10,648 nt of DNA. It comes from Mageeibacillus sp. UBA1257 (lineage in GTDB: Bacteria; Bacillota; Clostridia; UBA1212; UBA1257). A program made the position numbers and the translations under genes. Positions 1 through 7,316 of the stretch are shown piece by piece; position 1 is the first letter of the stretch, and every line of letters begins with the position of its first letter. The stretch lies in assembly GCA_002308775.1 (NCBI GenBank), contig DBVT01000092.1, forward strand, positions 4,228 to 14,875. The letters run 5' to 3'. The notes beneath the pieces were generated by a model. That model was not told the origin of the DNA, made no database searches, and worked only from the letters and a program-made list of their open reading frames with translations.

Positions 1-203
1 TTCATCGCGTCTCCGACCGTTACGATCTTTTCAGCTTCCGCATCGGGGATCTTTACGTCGAATTCCTGCTCGAGAGCCATAACGAGCTCAACGATATCGA
101 GTGAATCAGCGTTGAGATCATCGATGAATGATGCCTCGGGAGTTACCGCGCTCTCCGATACACCCAGTTTGTCTGCTACGATTGCTTTGATTTTTTCCAG
201 CAT
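1..203 (-). CDS. acpP: Acyl carrier protein (3' end beyond the window)
   Basis: Small acidic carrier that holds growing acyl chains on a 4'-phosphopantetheine arm during type II fatty acid synthesis in the cytoplasm and hands them to acyltransferases such as the PlsX/PlsY route. The visible 67 residues begin MLEKIKAIVADKLGV and contain the attachment motif DSLDIVEL, with Ser34 as the phosphopantetheine site, followed by the helix-III region around EFDVKIPD. The usual ACP is about 75-80 residues, so only about ten residues are lost at the window edge. The ATG at 203 is preceded by AAGGAG (215-220) with an 11-base spacing. It starts 18 bases after the plsX stop and no promoter is visible between them, so it is probably cotranscribed with plsX. 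Family identification is secure from the motif; that it is the primary housekeeping ACP is inferred from the plsX linkage. Confidence 0.95.
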   Translation of the reverse strand, partial: MLEKIKAIVADKLGVSESAVTPEASFIDDLNADSLDIVELVMALEQEFDVKIPDAEAEKIVTVGDAM

Positions 204-221
204 TGTTCTAACAACTCCTTT

Positions 222-1244
222 TTAAACTTCTTTTGTTTGATTCCTGACCTTTTTGAGGTCTGCCATTTCTCTGCCGAGCGATTCAATGAATCGTATCTCG
301 GCCAGTTTTTGCGCTCTGAGTACTACGTACTTGATCGTTTTTTCAGTTGAATTACCGTGTGTCTTCAGCACCAGACCCTTGATCCCAAGTATCGGAGCGC
401 CTCCGTTCACATCCGTGTCCATCACATGCTTGAATTCCGTAAGCCTTTTCTTCAGCATTGCTCCGGCAACCTTCGTAAAAAGGCTTTCCGTCATTATCTC
501 TTTCATCTCTTTGAACAGATATTTTGCCGTTCCTTCCACGACCTTCAGGCACACATTGCCCGTGAATCCGTCTGAAAGTAAAATATCCGCTCTGGCGTCA
601 AATATCTCTTTTCCTTCGATATTGCCCACAAAATTCATTCCCGATCTCTTCAGCAGTTTGAACGCTTCCCTGACTTCTTCGGAGCCTTTTTCCTCTTCGG
701 TCCCTATGTTAAGAAGTCCGATCCTCGGATCCTCTATCCCCATCGCCGCTCTCGCGTAGTTTCTGCCCAGATGGGCGAATTGAAGATAGTATTCCGGTCT
801 GCATGCCGTGTTGAGTCCGGCATCAAGCAGCAGGAATTTGCCTTTTGTGGACGGTATTATCGCGCCTAGCGCAGGTCTTTCGACGCCCTCCATTCTTTTT
901 ACGATCAATACAGCTCCAGTGAGAAGCGCTCCGCTGTTGCCCGCCGATATAAATGCGTCACCCTCTCCCTCAACGAGCAGGTTAAAACCTCTCACCATCG
1001 ATGAGTCTGTTTTGTTTTTGATCGCTTTCGTCGGAACATCCTCATAATCTATAACTTCTGTCGTGGCGCATATGTGAAGTCTCTCTTTGTCATACTCGAG
1101 TGTGCTTAAAACGCCTTCAATCACTTTTTGATCGCCCAAAAGAGTGACATCAAAGCCCTTCGCTTCTGCAAGCGAAGAAACAGCGCCTCTTATCATAACT
1201 TCAGGCCCGTTTTCAGAGCCCATCACGTCAACAAGTATATTCAT
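222..1244 (-). CDS. plsX: Phosphate acyltransferase PlsX
   Basis: Converts acyl-ACP and phosphate to acyl-phosphate, the acyl donor for PlsY in phosphatidic acid synthesis; a soluble protein that associates with the membrane. The 340-residue product has family landmarks in order: the N-terminal VDVMGSENGPE (a variant of the usual DAMGGDxxP), ISAGNSGALLTGAV, RPALGAIIPS, LDAGLNT...PEYYLQFAHLG, NFVGNIEGKEIFD, LLSDGFTGNVCLKVVEG and the C-terminal NGGAPILGIKG...KTHGNS. Length is normal for the family (about 330-345). I chose the ATG at 1244 because AAAGGA (1252-1257) lies 7 bases upstream and the first residues MNILVDVMG match the family start. An in-frame ATG at 1292 falls at the predicted transcription start and would add an unrelated basic leader. 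It heads the plsX-acpP pair. The frequent upstream partners rpmF or fapR are absent, and I see no FapR-like palindrome. Confidence 0.95.
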   Translation of the reverse strand: MNILVDVMGSENGPEVMIRGAVSSLAEAKGFDVTLLGDQKVIEGVLSTLEYDKERLHICATTEVIDYEDVPTKAIKNKTDSSMVRGFNLLVEGEGDAFISAGNSGALLTGAVLIVKRMEGVERPALGAIIPSTKGKFLLLDAGLNTACRPEYYLQFAHLGRNYARAAMGIEDPRIGLLNIGTEEEKGSEEVREAFKLLKRSGMNFVGNIEGKEIFDARADILLSDGFTGNVCLKVVEGTAKYLFKEMKEIMTESLFTKVAGAMLKKRLTEFKHVMDTDVNGGAPILGIKGLVLKTHGNSTEKTIKYVVLRAQKLAEIRFIESLGREMADLKKVRNQTKEV

Positions 1245-1297
1245 CAGGATTTCCTTTTTCGTTGCTCGCGGGGCGGTTTCCCGACCTCGCAAAGGAT

Positions 1298-1326
1298 ATT
1301 ATACGAATTGGGCGACCTCTTGTCAA
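1298..1326 (-). promoter_or_regulatory. plsX-acpP promoter, perfect sigma-A consensus
   Basis: Read on the minus strand: -35 TTGACA (1321-1326), a 17-base spacer, and -10 TATAAT (1298-1303). Both hexamers and the spacing match the housekeeping consensus exactly. Transcription should start near 1291, giving a leader of about 46 bases before the plsX ATG. It lies back to back with the hydrolase promoter at 1369-1396. Confidence 0.85.
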
Positions 1327-1368
1327 GATTCCGGGCTTCGCAGACGATTGCACGCGGTATGCGACCCT

Positions 1369-1396
1369 TTGCAAACATCCTTCATTTCTGTATAAT
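1369..1396 (+). promoter_or_regulatory. Promoter of the membrane-anchored alpha/beta hydrolase gene
   Basis: -35 TTGCAA (1369-1374), a 16-base spacer and -10 TATAAT (1391-1396). Transcription should start near 1403, leaving about 29 bases before the ATG at 1432 and placing AAGGAG (1418-1423) in the leader. The in-frame ATG at 1399 would lie upstream of or at this start point, which argues against it as the translation start. The promoter diverges from the plsX promoter with about 40 bases between the two -35 elements. Confidence 0.75.
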
Positions 1397-1431
1397 ATAT
1401 GCGAGATTTTACATTTCAAGGAGACAAATAC

Positions 1432-2430
1432 ATGCCTGTTTTCGTCAAAGTTTTACTCATAATTCTTGCCGTACTCGCAGGGCTTTTCATCATTTATGTT
1501 GTCGTTGGAAGCATTTATTTTTTCAATTTCGCAACAAACAACAGGAAAGCCAAAAAGAAGAAGGACAACGATTCGGGAGGTTCAAAAGTAGCCGATACGC
1601 TCATAAAAATGTTCCCGAGTCTTCTCGATACGCCCGATTTTATTCTGGAAAGGCGCAACGAATTCGCTGCAATGCCTTATGAGCAGATGGAGATAAAAAG
1701 CTATGACGGGATCACTTTGAGGGCAAAATATTACGCGTGCGAAAACTCTGAGAAGACAGTCATCTGCATGCACGGCTTCAAGAGCGCCGGATATATCGAC
1801 TACGGACCCGTCGTTCCCTTCTGGCACGGAATCGGTTATAACGTGCTCCTTCCCGATCAGCGCTCATGCGGGATGAGCGACGGAAAATATGTCACATTCG
1901 GCGCGAAGGAGCAGATCGACTGCAAGGATTGGGCTGAATTTGTGTCTTTGAAACTGTGCCCCGGCGGAAAGATCGTTTTGCTCGGGACGTCGATGGGCGG
2001 CGCCACGGTCATGCTTGCGTCAAGCCTTCCCGGTCTTCCCGAAAATGTCATCGGCGTGATCTCCGACTGCGGTTATTCTTCCGCTTCTGAAATAGTAAAA
2101 CACATCGCGAGGTCAAAGTTTCACATTATACCTTTTCCCCTTTATCAGGTCACAGACCTTTTGAACAGGATCATCGCAAAGTATTCGTTTGAAGACGCCG
2201 CCCCTGTCAAATCACTGAAGCGCACGAACCTGCCTTTCCTCTTTATTCACGGAGAAGCTGACGATTTTGTGCCGTTTTATATGGAAAAAATTTGTTTTGA
2301 CGCGTGTGCGTCAGAAAAAAAGAAGTGCGTGTCTTTCCCGAGAGCAAGTCACGCACATTCGTTATATACAGACCCTAAAAAATATGAGGCTGAAGTGAAA
2401 GAGTTTTTACTCAGTTGCGAGGCCGAATAG
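1432..2430 (+). CDS. Membrane-anchored alpha/beta hydrolase (YqkD/Bem46-like)
   Basis: Serine hydrolase of the alpha/beta-hydrolase fold, 332 residues, substrate unknown. Residues about 4-32 are a strongly hydrophobic segment that probably anchors the protein; it is followed by a lysine-rich patch (RKAKKKK), suggesting a short outside N-terminus and a cytoplasmic catalytic domain if the positive-inside rule holds. Visible catalytic features: the oxyanion-side HGF at 114-116, the nucleophile elbow GTSMGG with Ser187, the acid in HGEADDFVP (Asp277), and the base His307 in ASHAHS. The block PDQRSCGMSDG (141-151) replaces the common DxRGxGxS. The start at 1432 is set by AAGGAG (1418-1423) with an 8-base spacing. 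The gene has its own promoter and diverges from plsX; its last 24 bases overlap the convergent GH2 gene. Proximity to lipid genes hints at an acyl or lipid substrate, but that is only inference. Confidence 0.88.
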   Translation: MPVFVKVLLIILAVLAGLFIIYVVVGSIYFFNFATNNRKAKKKKDNDSGGSKVADTLIKMFPSLLDTPDFILERRNEFAAMPYEQMEIKSYDGITLRAKYYACENSEKTVICMHGFKSAGYIDYGPVVPFWHGIGYNVLLPDQRSCGMSDGKYVTFGAKEQIDCKDWAEFVSLKLCPGGKIVLLGTSMGGATVMLASSLPGLPENVIGVISDCGYSSASEIVKHIARSKFHIIPFPLYQVTDLLNRIIAKYSFEDAAPVKSLKRTNLPFLFIHGEADDFVPFYMEKICFDACASEKKKCVSFPRASHAHSLYTDPKKYEAEVKEFLLSCEAE

Positions 2431-5271
2431 TATCCTGTCGCCTGCGGGGCAATGACCTGCGCCGCCGAGAACATTGAACGTATTAATAGTAAAACTGCCC
2501 TTTCCGTACGCGTATTCTCCGAGGTTTACGCCCGCGTGGTATTTTCCTTCGTTGATCCCTGTGACCCATTCGAAATTGCCCACTGCGAAGAACATGGCGT
2601 CGCATCTCGAAGGCATCGTATCAGAGAGCACGCAGATGTGAGGGTACGCGCCGCAGTAATAGTCCCATTCCGCAAAACCTTTTTTGACATTTTTGGTTAT
2701 CTCCGTGTCTTTAACGATCACGTCCTTGTGATAGACCCATGCGGGATAGCCGAGGATCATCTTGTGTTCAAGTGGCATTGCGGGCGCCGCGGGTTGTGAA
2801 TCGTCAAATGTAAGCGGATCGAGATATATCACTTTTGCGCCTCTCTTTGAAGCGTTCATGAGTTTTTGCGCGAGTTTCAGCGCCTTATCCTTCGGAAGCG
2901 GTCCGACAAGGATCTTCTTGCCCGCGAGGTTGTCAGGATCCTTCAGATCTTCCTTCGAGATCTCCGTTGTTTCCACATTGACAGACCTCAGATACTCTCT
3001 TGCGTTTTCCGGCAGGTAAAAACTGAGCACATTCGAGCTCTTTGTCACTTTTATTCTCTCGCTCACGTAAAATGTTCTGACTGAAGCGTCAGGCGCGCCT
3101 CCGTTTTTAAGATAAGCTTTGAAGCGGTATCTGCCTTCCGGAACGTTCAGGACGACTTTTTCGTCAAACACTCTGAAAGCGAGCTCTGGATATCCTTCTT
3201 TTCCGTATATCGGAAGAGTGAATTTTCTCTCCCACTTCTTTATCGGGGTGCCCTGTTCGTTAGTCAGGGCAAATACCGCCGTGTATTCTCCGTCTCTCAA
3301 AACGTCTTCGTTTGCGAGCACCGCCTCGAGTTCGATCTCTTCGTCGCTGTAAACGTTTCCTTTTGATACGAACAGGCACCAGCGCAGCTTCGAAAAACCG
3401 TCTCTGAAAGCATCATAGTGTCCCGGTTTGAAATTCCTGAAAAGAGTAATAGGTCCCTCTCCCGTTATGCAGTGATCGAGCAGTCCCGTCACATTGTAAC
3501 CGCAGCATCTCGGATTCGATCTCACGATATCGAAGCTTATCCTTCTCTCGTGTGCGTTGTGTCTCAATGAATCCTGCAGGAAGTCCTCAGGCTCTGCGTA
3601 TACGTCATAGCAGTTGTATTTTTTGAAATCCTCAAGATACGCCTCCCTTATCTCATTTATTACAAGATAATCGGGGTTTTTAACGTCGATCCCGTGCATC
3701 TGGAACTCTTTGCAAGATGTTAAAACGTCCTCCTGGCTTCCCACGCCGAACTCGGAAATGAACACGGGGCCTCTCAGGTCGTGTCCCGCGACTCTGTTCA
3801 GAGAGCCTTTTGACGTATCGAGCGGAACTCCCATATAGTTGTGAACGTCTCCGGCGCTCTTTCCGTCCGGGATCCCTTCATCGCCCCACTGACACTCCCA
3901 TTCCGTTTTACCCGGGTTCGCGAACGAACCGAGCATATAATCCTTCTGATAATCTTTCTGCGGCACCGTGAGGTCGAATCTTCCGCTTGAGAATATGACA
4001 AGTCTCGTGTCGTCGAACTTTCTGAGCGTAGGTAAAAATCCCTTCGCGGCATAGAATGAATCTCCGACATTCGTCTCGTTCAACAGTCCGATTATCGTCA
4101 TGCACGGATGATTTCTGTCCCTTTTTATCATCGAGCAATACGAATCGTAATAAAGGTCCTTCGCTCTGGGAGAATCTCCGAGATACCACGAAGCCATCGT
4201 CTCCTGGTAAACCATAAGTCCGAGCGAGTCGCAATAGTCAAGCTGCTCCGGTGTCGCCGCTGTCGCTATGAATCTTATACAGTTAAAACCTGCTGCTTTC
4301 GCAAGTCTGAGATCGTCATACTGCATCCCCGGGATCGCTGCGAGAGTGACTCCTATGGGGAAGTTGTTACCTGTATGTGCGCTTTTTAAGAATATCCTCT
4401 TGCCGTTGAGGAAGAAAAAACCGTCCTTGACTATGAATTCTCTGAAACCGGTCGTTATCTCCGCTTCCATCTCTCTGCCGTCGGAAAGCGCAGCTCTGAC
4501 TACATACCTGTACAGATTCGGCTCTTCGACTGACCAGAGCAGCGGGTCCTCCACGGTAAAATCGATCTCGCACGTTCCCTCTCCCTGAGGCACTTCTTTT
4601 TTCTCTCTGAAGACTTTGCAGGGTTTGAGCGCAGATCTTTCGAATATTTCTATCGAATATTCGGCATCGAGTTTTTTTCTGTGATTTTTGGTAGAAACGA
4701 ACAGTTTGACGTCTCCCGTATGCATATCGTTTTTCGCGTAGACGTCTGTGATATATGTGTCTTCGAGGCAGCTCAAGGTGACCGGAAGTGTGATACCGCC
4801 GCCGTTGTAAGATGCGCCTGCTCTGAATTTGTCCTCTTCTATATTTCTCCTCGGGATCTTCTTTCTCTCGAGTCCGTCTATCACTTTTCCGCACGGAGGA
4901 TTGATCACCCTAACGGCTATGAGGACCTCTTTTTTGCCTTTGAATTTGTCTGTCACATCGATCTCGAAAGGCTTTTCGGGTCCTTCATTGGAATAGACCT
5001 TCACTCCGTCTACATATGTGTCGCTGTAGTAATCGACAGCGCCGAAAGAGAGGATGATCCTCTTGTTTTTAACACCGTAAAAAGGATTGTTCGTCTTCTT
5101 GTAGTACCAGACTACGCCGTGATAATCGTAAAGGACCTGCTGAATGATCCCGGGCACAGGAACCGGCAGTGCATCGGAACGGACAGCGGCCGCATAACCT
5201 TGTTCTCTTCCCACATTTTCGGGATCGGGTGATATCAGCCAACCGTCGTTGAAATTCAAACTATCGCGCAT
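2407..5271 (-). CDS. Glycoside hydrolase family 2 protein (beta-galactosidase/beta-glucuronidase-like), substrate unknown
   Basis: A 954-residue protein with the GH2 architecture. An N-terminal jelly-roll sugar-binding domain spans about 1-165 (PVPGIIQ, VVWYYKK, FGAVDYYSDTYVDG), an Ig-like domain about 170-277, and a TIM-barrel about 280-600. C-terminal domains follow, including a Rossmann-looking stretch around 781-820 (AGKKILVGPLP...GAKVIYLDPL). Candidate acid/base is Glu399 in NHPCMTIIGLLNE and candidate nucleophile is Glu507 in VFISEFG. The surroundings are atypical: the Trp usual in the WxxxNE part is Ile394, and the common RTSHYP segment is RFIATAATP (333-341). There is no signal peptide, so the enzyme is probably cytoplasmic and acts on imported oligosaccharides. 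The start ATG follows TCAGGAGG (5278-5285) by 6 bases. It has its own promoter, and no sugar transporter or regulator is adjacent. The fold assignment is firm; retained catalysis and substrate are not. Confidence 0.88.
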   Translation of the reverse strand: MRDSLNFNDGWLISPDPENVGREQGYAAAVRSDALPVPVPGIIQQVLYDYHGVVWYYKKTNNPFYGVKNKRIILSFGAVDYYSDTYVDGVKVYSNEGPEKPFEIDVTDKFKGKKEVLIAVRVINPPCGKVIDGLERKKIPRRNIEEDKFRAGASYNGGGITLPVTLSCLEDTYITDVYAKNDMHTGDVKLFVSTKNHRKKLDAEYSIEIFERSALKPCKVFREKKEVPQGEGTCEIDFTVEDPLLWSVEEPNLYRYVVRAALSDGREMEAEITTGFREFIVKDGFFFLNGKRIFLKSAHTGNNFPIGVTLAAIPGMQYDDLRLAKAAGFNCIRFIATAATPEQLDYCDSLGLMVYQETMASWYLGDSPRAKDLYYDSYCSMIKRDRNHPCMTIIGLLNETNVGDSFYAAKGFLPTLRKFDDTRLVIFSSGRFDLTVPQKDYQKDYMLGSFANPGKTEWECQWGDEGIPDGKSAGDVHNYMGVPLDTSKGSLNRVAGHDLRGPVFISEFGVGSQEDVLTSCKEFQMHGIDVKNPDYLVINEIREAYLEDFKKYNCYDVYAEPEDFLQDSLRHNAHERRISFDIVRSNPRCCGYNVTGLLDHCITGEGPITLFRNFKPGHYDAFRDGFSKLRWCLFVSKGNVYSDEEIELEAVLANEDVLRDGEYTAVFALTNEQGTPIKKWERKFTLPIYGKEGYPELAFRVFDEKVVLNVPEGRYRFKAYLKNGGAPDASVRTFYVSERIKVTKSSNVLSFYLPENAREYLRSVNVETTEISKEDLKDPDNLAGKKILVGPLPKDKALKLAQKLMNASKRGAKVIYLDPLTFDDSQPAAPAMPLEHKMILGYPAWVYHKDVIVKDTEITKNVKKGFAEWDYYCGAYPHICVLSDTMPSRCDAMFFAVGNFEWVTGINEGKYHAGVNLGEYAYGKGSFTINTFNVLGGAGHCPAGDRILFGLATE

Positions 5272-5304
5272 TTTTTGCCTCCTGAAAGAGTTCTTTATGC
5301 GCCT

Positions 5305-5333
5305 ATTATAACAATAACAACTGCCTTTCGCAA
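5305..5333 (-). promoter_or_regulatory. Promoter of the GH2 gene
   Basis: Read on the minus strand: -35 TTGCGA (5328-5333), a 17-base spacer and -10 TATAAT (5305-5310). Transcription should start near 5298, about 27 bases before the ATG. The promoter fills the 66-base gap after pgsA, with the -35 only 4 bases beyond the pgsA stop codon. No hairpin terminator is visible here, so read-through from pgsA is also possible. I see no clear operator. Confidence 0.75.
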
Positions 5334-5337
5334 GAAG

Positions 5338-5949
5338 TTACATTTCGTCTTTTTTGAATAGATCTTTGTTTTTCACGAAGTATTCGCAACCCGAATAGAT
5401 CGTCATAATGACTGAGAAAACGAGTATTATATTGCCTGCCCAGAAGAGGACAGTGGAGATCGTCCGGATCACCGGGACAGACGGGAACGAATCTCTCGCC
5501 GCCCATGCTGTTAAAAGCGTTATCAGCGCGATACACTGCGTCAGCGTCTTGAGTTTGCCCGATTTGCCCGCAGCTATTACTTTTCCCCTGCTTGCCGCGA
5601 TCAGCCTCATTCCCGTTACCGCGAATTCGCGAGTCAGAACGATCATCGTAGCCCAGATATAGTATTTGCTTACGAGCGTAAGCGATAAAAGCGCGACTGT
5701 CACGAGGAGCTTGTCAGCGATGGGATCGAGGAACTTTCCGAAGTCGGTGACGATGTTTCTCTTTCTGGCGATCTTTCCGTCGAGCATATCTGTCAGGGAA
5801 GCGACAACAAAGATCACGAGCGCGAAAATGAGCTTGTAATCTGTAACGAATCCCAGATAAGGCATGAAATCCGGAAACGGAAAAGCAAAAAACATATATA
5901 CAGGTATCATTATTATTCTTGCGAGCGTGATTCTGTTAGGAAGATTCAT
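5338..5949 (-). CDS. pgsA: CDP-diacylglycerol--glycerol-3-phosphate 3-phosphatidyltransferase
   Basis: Integral membrane enzyme that joins CDP-diacylglycerol and glycerol-3-phosphate to form phosphatidylglycerol phosphate, the committed step toward phosphatidylglycerol and cardiolipin. The 203-residue product opens with MNLPNRITLARIIMIP, typical of PgsA. It carries the complete CDP-alcohol phosphatidyltransferase signature D-x2-DG-x2-AR-x8-G-x3-D-x3-D: Asp54, Asp57, Gly58, Ala61, Arg62, Gly71, Asp75 and Asp79. Several hydrophobic segments (about 8-25, 36-52, 80-105, 138-150, 158-183) fit a multi-pass protein. Length is normal. The ATG is preceded by GAGGAG (5960-5965) at a 10-base spacing. 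It lies 29 bases after rimO with no promoter or terminator seen between, so it is probably the last gene of the recA-recX-rimO-pgsA run. The PgsA assignment over other family members rests on the N-terminus and on length. Confidence 0.93.
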   Translation of the reverse strand: MNLPNRITLARIIMIPVYMFFAFPFPDFMPYLGFVTDYKLIFALVIFVVASLTDMLDGKIARKRNIVTDFGKFLDPIADKLLVTVALLSLTLVSKYYIWATMIVLTREFAVTGMRLIAASRGKVIAAGKSGKLKTLTQCIALITLLTAWAARDSFPSVPVIRTISTVLFWAGNIILVFSVIMTIYSGCEYFVKNKDLFKKDEM

Positions 5950-5978
5950 AAAATCTTATCTCCTCAAGTGTTGATATT

Positions 5979-7316
5979 TTACGTGCTAATTTTGCCACAA
6001 ACGGCCTCTCCTGTCAAATCGTACTCGTCCGCGAGGAGTATTCTTACCTGCACTGTCTGACCTGTTTCAAGCGGCTCTCTGCTCGTAAAATACACATATC
6101 CGTCGACCTCCGGCGCCTCCGCATACGTTCTGCCATAATAGAATATCCCGTCGTCCGAAACACCCTCTACGAGCGCATCGTAAGTCTTTCCCACTCTTTC
6201 GAGGTTCTTTTCATACGATATTTTCTGTTGGATAGCCATGAGCTCGTTGTATCTTCTCTCTTTTGTGCTCTTCCTGATCTGACCCTTCATTTTGGCGGCT
6301 TCGGTGCCTTCCTCTTTCGAATATTCGAATATTCCCGCCCTGTCGAATCTGAATTCCGAAAGGAAGTTTTTGAGCTCTTCAAAATCTTTTTCTGTCTCTC
6401 CGGGGAAGCCAGTCATCAGCGTCGTTCTGATGATCACATCAGGTATTTCCTCTCTGAACCTGTTGAATATCTTTTTTATCTCTTCAGCTCTTCCCCTTCT
6501 GTTCATCGCGCGTAAAACGTCGTCCGAAATATGCTGGACCGGAAGATCCACATAATGGAGGATATTCTTACTCGTTTTGAGAGTGTCTATGAGCTCCGCG
6601 GTGATCTCATCGGGATAAAGATACATAACTCTCAATTTGCACATACCATCCATATCGTCAAGCTTTTTGAGGAGCATCGGGAGGGACGGTTTGCCGTATA
6701 TGTCGCGGCCGTATCTCGATGTGTCCTGTGCGATGACTGTTATCTCTTTCACGCCCTGATCGAGAAGCATTCTCGCTTCGCGTAAAATGTCCTCCACGGT
6801 TCTGCTCCTGAACGGTCCTCTTATGCTCGGAATCGCGCAGTAGCTGCATTTGTTGTCGCAGCCTTCGCAGATCTTCAGATATGCGCTTCCCTTCGGCGTG
6901 GATAGTACTCTGTCGGCATTGAGATAATCAAGCGGAAAATTTTCTTTCAGGTTGATATATTTCCTGCCGGCGAGTGTCTCTTCGACTGCTTCGGCGACTT
7001 TGTCGTACTGTCCGATACCGATTATTCCGTCAACTTCGGGGATGCTCTCTTCGATCTCTTTGCCGTATCTTTCGGCGAGGCAACCCGTTACTATGAGACT
7101 CTTGAGTTTGTCTTTTTTTCTCGCGGCTGCCTCAAGGATCGCGTTGATCGCCTCTTCCTTCGCGCTCTCTATAAACGCGCACGTGTTGACTATTATAACT
7201 TCAGCTTCAGCTTCGTCAGACGTTATTTCGTATTTTTCTTTCAGCGCTCCGAGTATTATTTCCGCGTCGACCCGGTTCTTCGCGCAGCCCAGGGAGATCA
7301 TACCTATCTTAATCAT
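5979..7316 (-). CDS. rimO: Ribosomal protein S12 methylthiotransferase RimO
   Basis: Radical SAM enzyme that adds a methylthio group to the conserved aspartate of ribosomal protein S12. The 445-residue product shows three parts. The N-terminal MTTase domain has its iron-sulfur cysteines in SLGCAKN (Cys11), NTCAF (Cys46) and TGCLAERYG (Cys79). The radical SAM domain has GCDNKCSYCAIP (Cys153, Cys157, Cys160), RGPFRSR and the FPGET block. A C-terminal TRAM domain spans roughly 380-440 and includes the RimO-like YAEAPEVDGYV, which favours RimO over MiaB or MtaB. I chose the ATG at 7316 because GGAGGG lies 8 bases upstream; a GTG at 7325 in the same frame overlaps that ribosome binding site. The start codon overlaps the recX stop by 8 bases (ATGATTAA), suggesting translational coupling. 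Confidence 0.96.
   Translation of the reverse strand: MIKIGMISLGCAKNRVDAEIILGALKEKYEITSDEAEAEVIIVNTCAFIESAKEEAINAILEAAARKKDKLKSLIVTGCLAERYGKEIEESIPEVDGIIGIGQYDKVAEAVEETLAGRKYINLKENFPLDYLNADRVLSTPKGSAYLKICEGCDNKCSYCAIPSIRGPFRSRTVEDILREARMLLDQGVKEITVIAQDTSRYGRDIYGKPSLPMLLKKLDDMDGMCKLRVMYLYPDEITAELIDTLKTSKNILHYVDLPVQHISDDVLRAMNRRGRAEEIKKIFNRFREEIPDVIIRTTLMTGFPGETEKDFEELKNFLSEFRFDRAGIFEYSKEEGTEAAKMKGQIRKSTKERRYNELMAIQQKISYEKNLERVGKTYDALVEGVSDDGIFYYGRTYAEAPEVDGYVYFTSREPLETGQTVQVRILLADEYDLTGEAVCGKIST

Noticed and set aside
253..759. Plus-strand open frame opposite plsX (168 codons).
   Set aside because: It is antisense to a well-conserved gene, Ser-rich as expected for a shadow frame, and lacks a ribosome binding site.
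2402..2412. Possible small hairpin GAGT/ACTC at the convergent gene ends as a terminator.
   Set aside because: The stem is only four pairs and A/T-containing, without a proper U-tract, so it is too weak to call.
4681..5232. Plus-strand open frame of 183 codons opposite the GH2 gene.
   Set aside because: It overlaps the conserved N-terminal GH2 domain fully and has no recognisable motifs or start signals.
6319..6334. A 16-bp perfect palindrome made of two tandem GAATATTC units.
   Set aside because: It lies inside rimO where it encodes the conserved IFEYS stretch of the enzyme; one such palindrome in 10 kb is not compelling and there is no promoter nearby.
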